Below are positions 63,097 through 64,000 of a stretch of 64,000 nucleotides of DNA, in pieces. This stretch comes from Halopseudomonas laoshanensis. GTDB taxonomy: Bacteria > Pseudomonadota > Gammaproteobacteria > Pseudomonadales > Pseudomonadaceae. Below the pieces are notes generated by a model. That model made no database searches. It was not told the origin of the DNA and was given only the letters and a program-made list of their open reading frames with translations. The stretch spans positions 62,001 through 126,000 of the forward strand of contig NZ_QOVF01000004.1 of the NCBI RefSeq assembly GCF_008365385.1, read 5' to 3'. How positions within the stretch are numbered: the first letter of the stretch is position 1; every line of letters starts with the position of its first letter. A program made the position numbers and the translations under genes.

Positions 63097-64000
63097 TCAG
63101 GCGCCCCGGTTGATCAGGCGCATCGGGCTTTCACGCACCACGGCACGTGTGCCCAGTGCGCCAGCACAGCCGATCAGCAGGGCACCGCTCAGTGGAACCA
63201 CTAGCCACAGCAGATAGTGCGGGCTCCATTCCAGATTCAGCGCAAAGCGGTACAGCAACAGGGTGATCAGCTCGGCCGCGACGATCGCCATAACCCCGGC
63301 GAGCGCGCCAAGCAATGCGAACTCCATCAGGTTGGCCTGACGCAGCAGCGGGCGGCGAGCGCCGAGAGTGCGCAGCAGGGCGCCTTCATACAGACGATTG
63401 TCGAGCGTGGATTGCAGCGCTGCAAACAGGACGGTAAAGCCGGCCAGTAGCACGAAGGCCAATACGTACTCCACCGCGAGGGTCACCTGAGCGAGAATGT
63501 CACGTATCTGCGCGAGGATCGCTTCCACCTCGAGCAATGTCATCGCCGGAAATTCCCGTGTCAGCTCGCGTAACGCGTCCCGTTGCTCGACCGGCAGACT
63601 GAAGCTGGTAAGGATGGTGGTAGGCATGTTGTCCAACGTGCCGGGCGAAAAGATCATATAGAAATTGGGGGTAAAGTTATCCCAATTCACTTCGCGAAAA
63701 CTGCTGACGCGCGCCTCAACAATCTGCCCGCCAATCACAAAGGTCAGCAGGTCATCCAGCTCCAGGCCCAGACTCTCGGCCAGCTCCGCTTCCACCGACA
63801 CCAGGGCGGCATCGGCGGCCAGATCAGCCGGCCACCACTGGCCAGCGCTGAGGGCGTTGTCAGATGCCATTTCGGCGGATGACGTCAGGCTCAGGTCGCG
63901 ACTGATAGCCCGCTCACCTTGACTGTCCTTGGTGACGATGTCGCGCACAGGTTGATTGTTGATTTCGTTCAGGCGGCCTGGGGTCACCGGATAGAGCGGG
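63097..64000 (-). CDS. ABC transporter permease, FtsX/MacB-type (YbbP-like), 5' end outside window
   Basis: The frame stays open to the last base, so the N-terminal part lies beyond the window; about 300 C-terminal residues are visible. They contain the end of a periplasmic domain, then three transmembrane helices in the FtsX arrangement: LAFVLLAGFTVLFAALQSTLD, a helix after RTLGARRPLLRQANLMEF, and a last helix before a short tail. The segment YEGALLRTLGARR is the typical coupling region. The sequence PLYPVTPGRLNEINNQPV resembles YbbP proteins, which work with an ATPase (YbbA) and perhaps the esterase TesA. Those partner genes would lie outside the window. Confidence 0.88.
   Translation of the reverse strand, partial: PLYPVTPGRLNEINNQPVRDIVTKDSQGERAISRDLSLTSSAEMASDNALSAGQWWPADLAADAALVSVEAELAESLGLELDDLLTFVIGGQIVEARVSSFREVNWDNFTPNFYMIFSPGTLDNMPTTILTSFSLPVEQRDALRELTREFPAMTLLEVEAILAQIRDILAQVTLAVEYVLAFVLLAGFTVLFAALQSTLDNRLYEGALLRTLGARRPLLRQANLMEFALLGALAGVMAIVAAELITLLLYRFALNLEWSPHYLLWLVVPLSGALLIGCAGALGTRAVVRESPMRLINRGA

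Overview
The window is a stretch of gammaproteobacterial core chromosome with every mark of Pseudomonas in the broad sense. The signs are a NasR-controlled nitrate uptake operon, an aerobic-type cobalamin operon behind a B12 riboswitch, a moxR-DUF58-DUF4381-batA-batB/C-batD operon, the very large NAD-dependent glutamate dehydrogenase, and the order pyrD / rmf / rlmL / dacB. From memory and unchecked, much of the order (fadH, unknown, nadK, phosphoesterase, glpG, DUF1315, DUF2797, pepN ... gdhB, DUF2835 ... pyrD, rmf, rlmL, dacB) follows P. aeruginosa PAO1. The Halopseudomonas / P. pertucinogena lineage is a guess, not something the sequence proves. No insertion sequence, prophage, integron or CRISPR array is visible.

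Layout. 1-684: 3' end of an RND efflux pump. 698-921: a complete tRNA-Asp unit with promoter and terminator. 1015-2999: two overlapping unknown membrane-protein genes. 3107-7742: nasR and nrtABD. A sigma-54 promoter and a short leader precede nrtA. The leader contains a hexaloop hairpin that overlaps the 5' arm of an intrinsic terminator, which is the architecture of ANTAR-protein antitermination. 7779-20242: sigma-70 promoter, cobalamin riboswitch, btuB and twelve tightly overlapping genes. They cover uptake, corrin adenosylation and amidation, aminopropanol arm and lower-ligand synthesis, and final assembly. No corrin-ring gene is present. 20257-20432: a compact unit coding for a 26-residue acidic peptide.

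20547-31487: an AraC regulator divergent from 2,4-dienoyl-CoA reductase, then nadK, a phosphoesterase, the rhomboid protease glpG, two DUF genes and pepN. 31488-38160: two closely related MMPL/RND exporters flanking a YCF48-type beta-propeller protein, which looks like an old tandem duplication. 38243-45132 (minus): the moxR-bat operon. 45331-54398: gdhB, a DUF2835 gene, pyrD, rmf (minus, with a hairpin-rich upstream region) and rlmL. 54421-59717 (minus): dacB, an orphan Cache-domain sensor, tatD and a DEAD-box helicase. 59860-64000: glutathionyl-hydroquinone reductase, an HNH protein, a diguanylate cyclase, greB and a truncated FtsX-type permease.

The most informative regions are the nasR-controlled nrt leader, the small unit after cobS, the duplicated MMPL/YCF48 block, the unassigned membrane protein in the B12 operon, and the Cache sensor with no output domain. 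None is clearly a wholly new system. The small unit and the MMPL block are the best candidates for undescribed biology.
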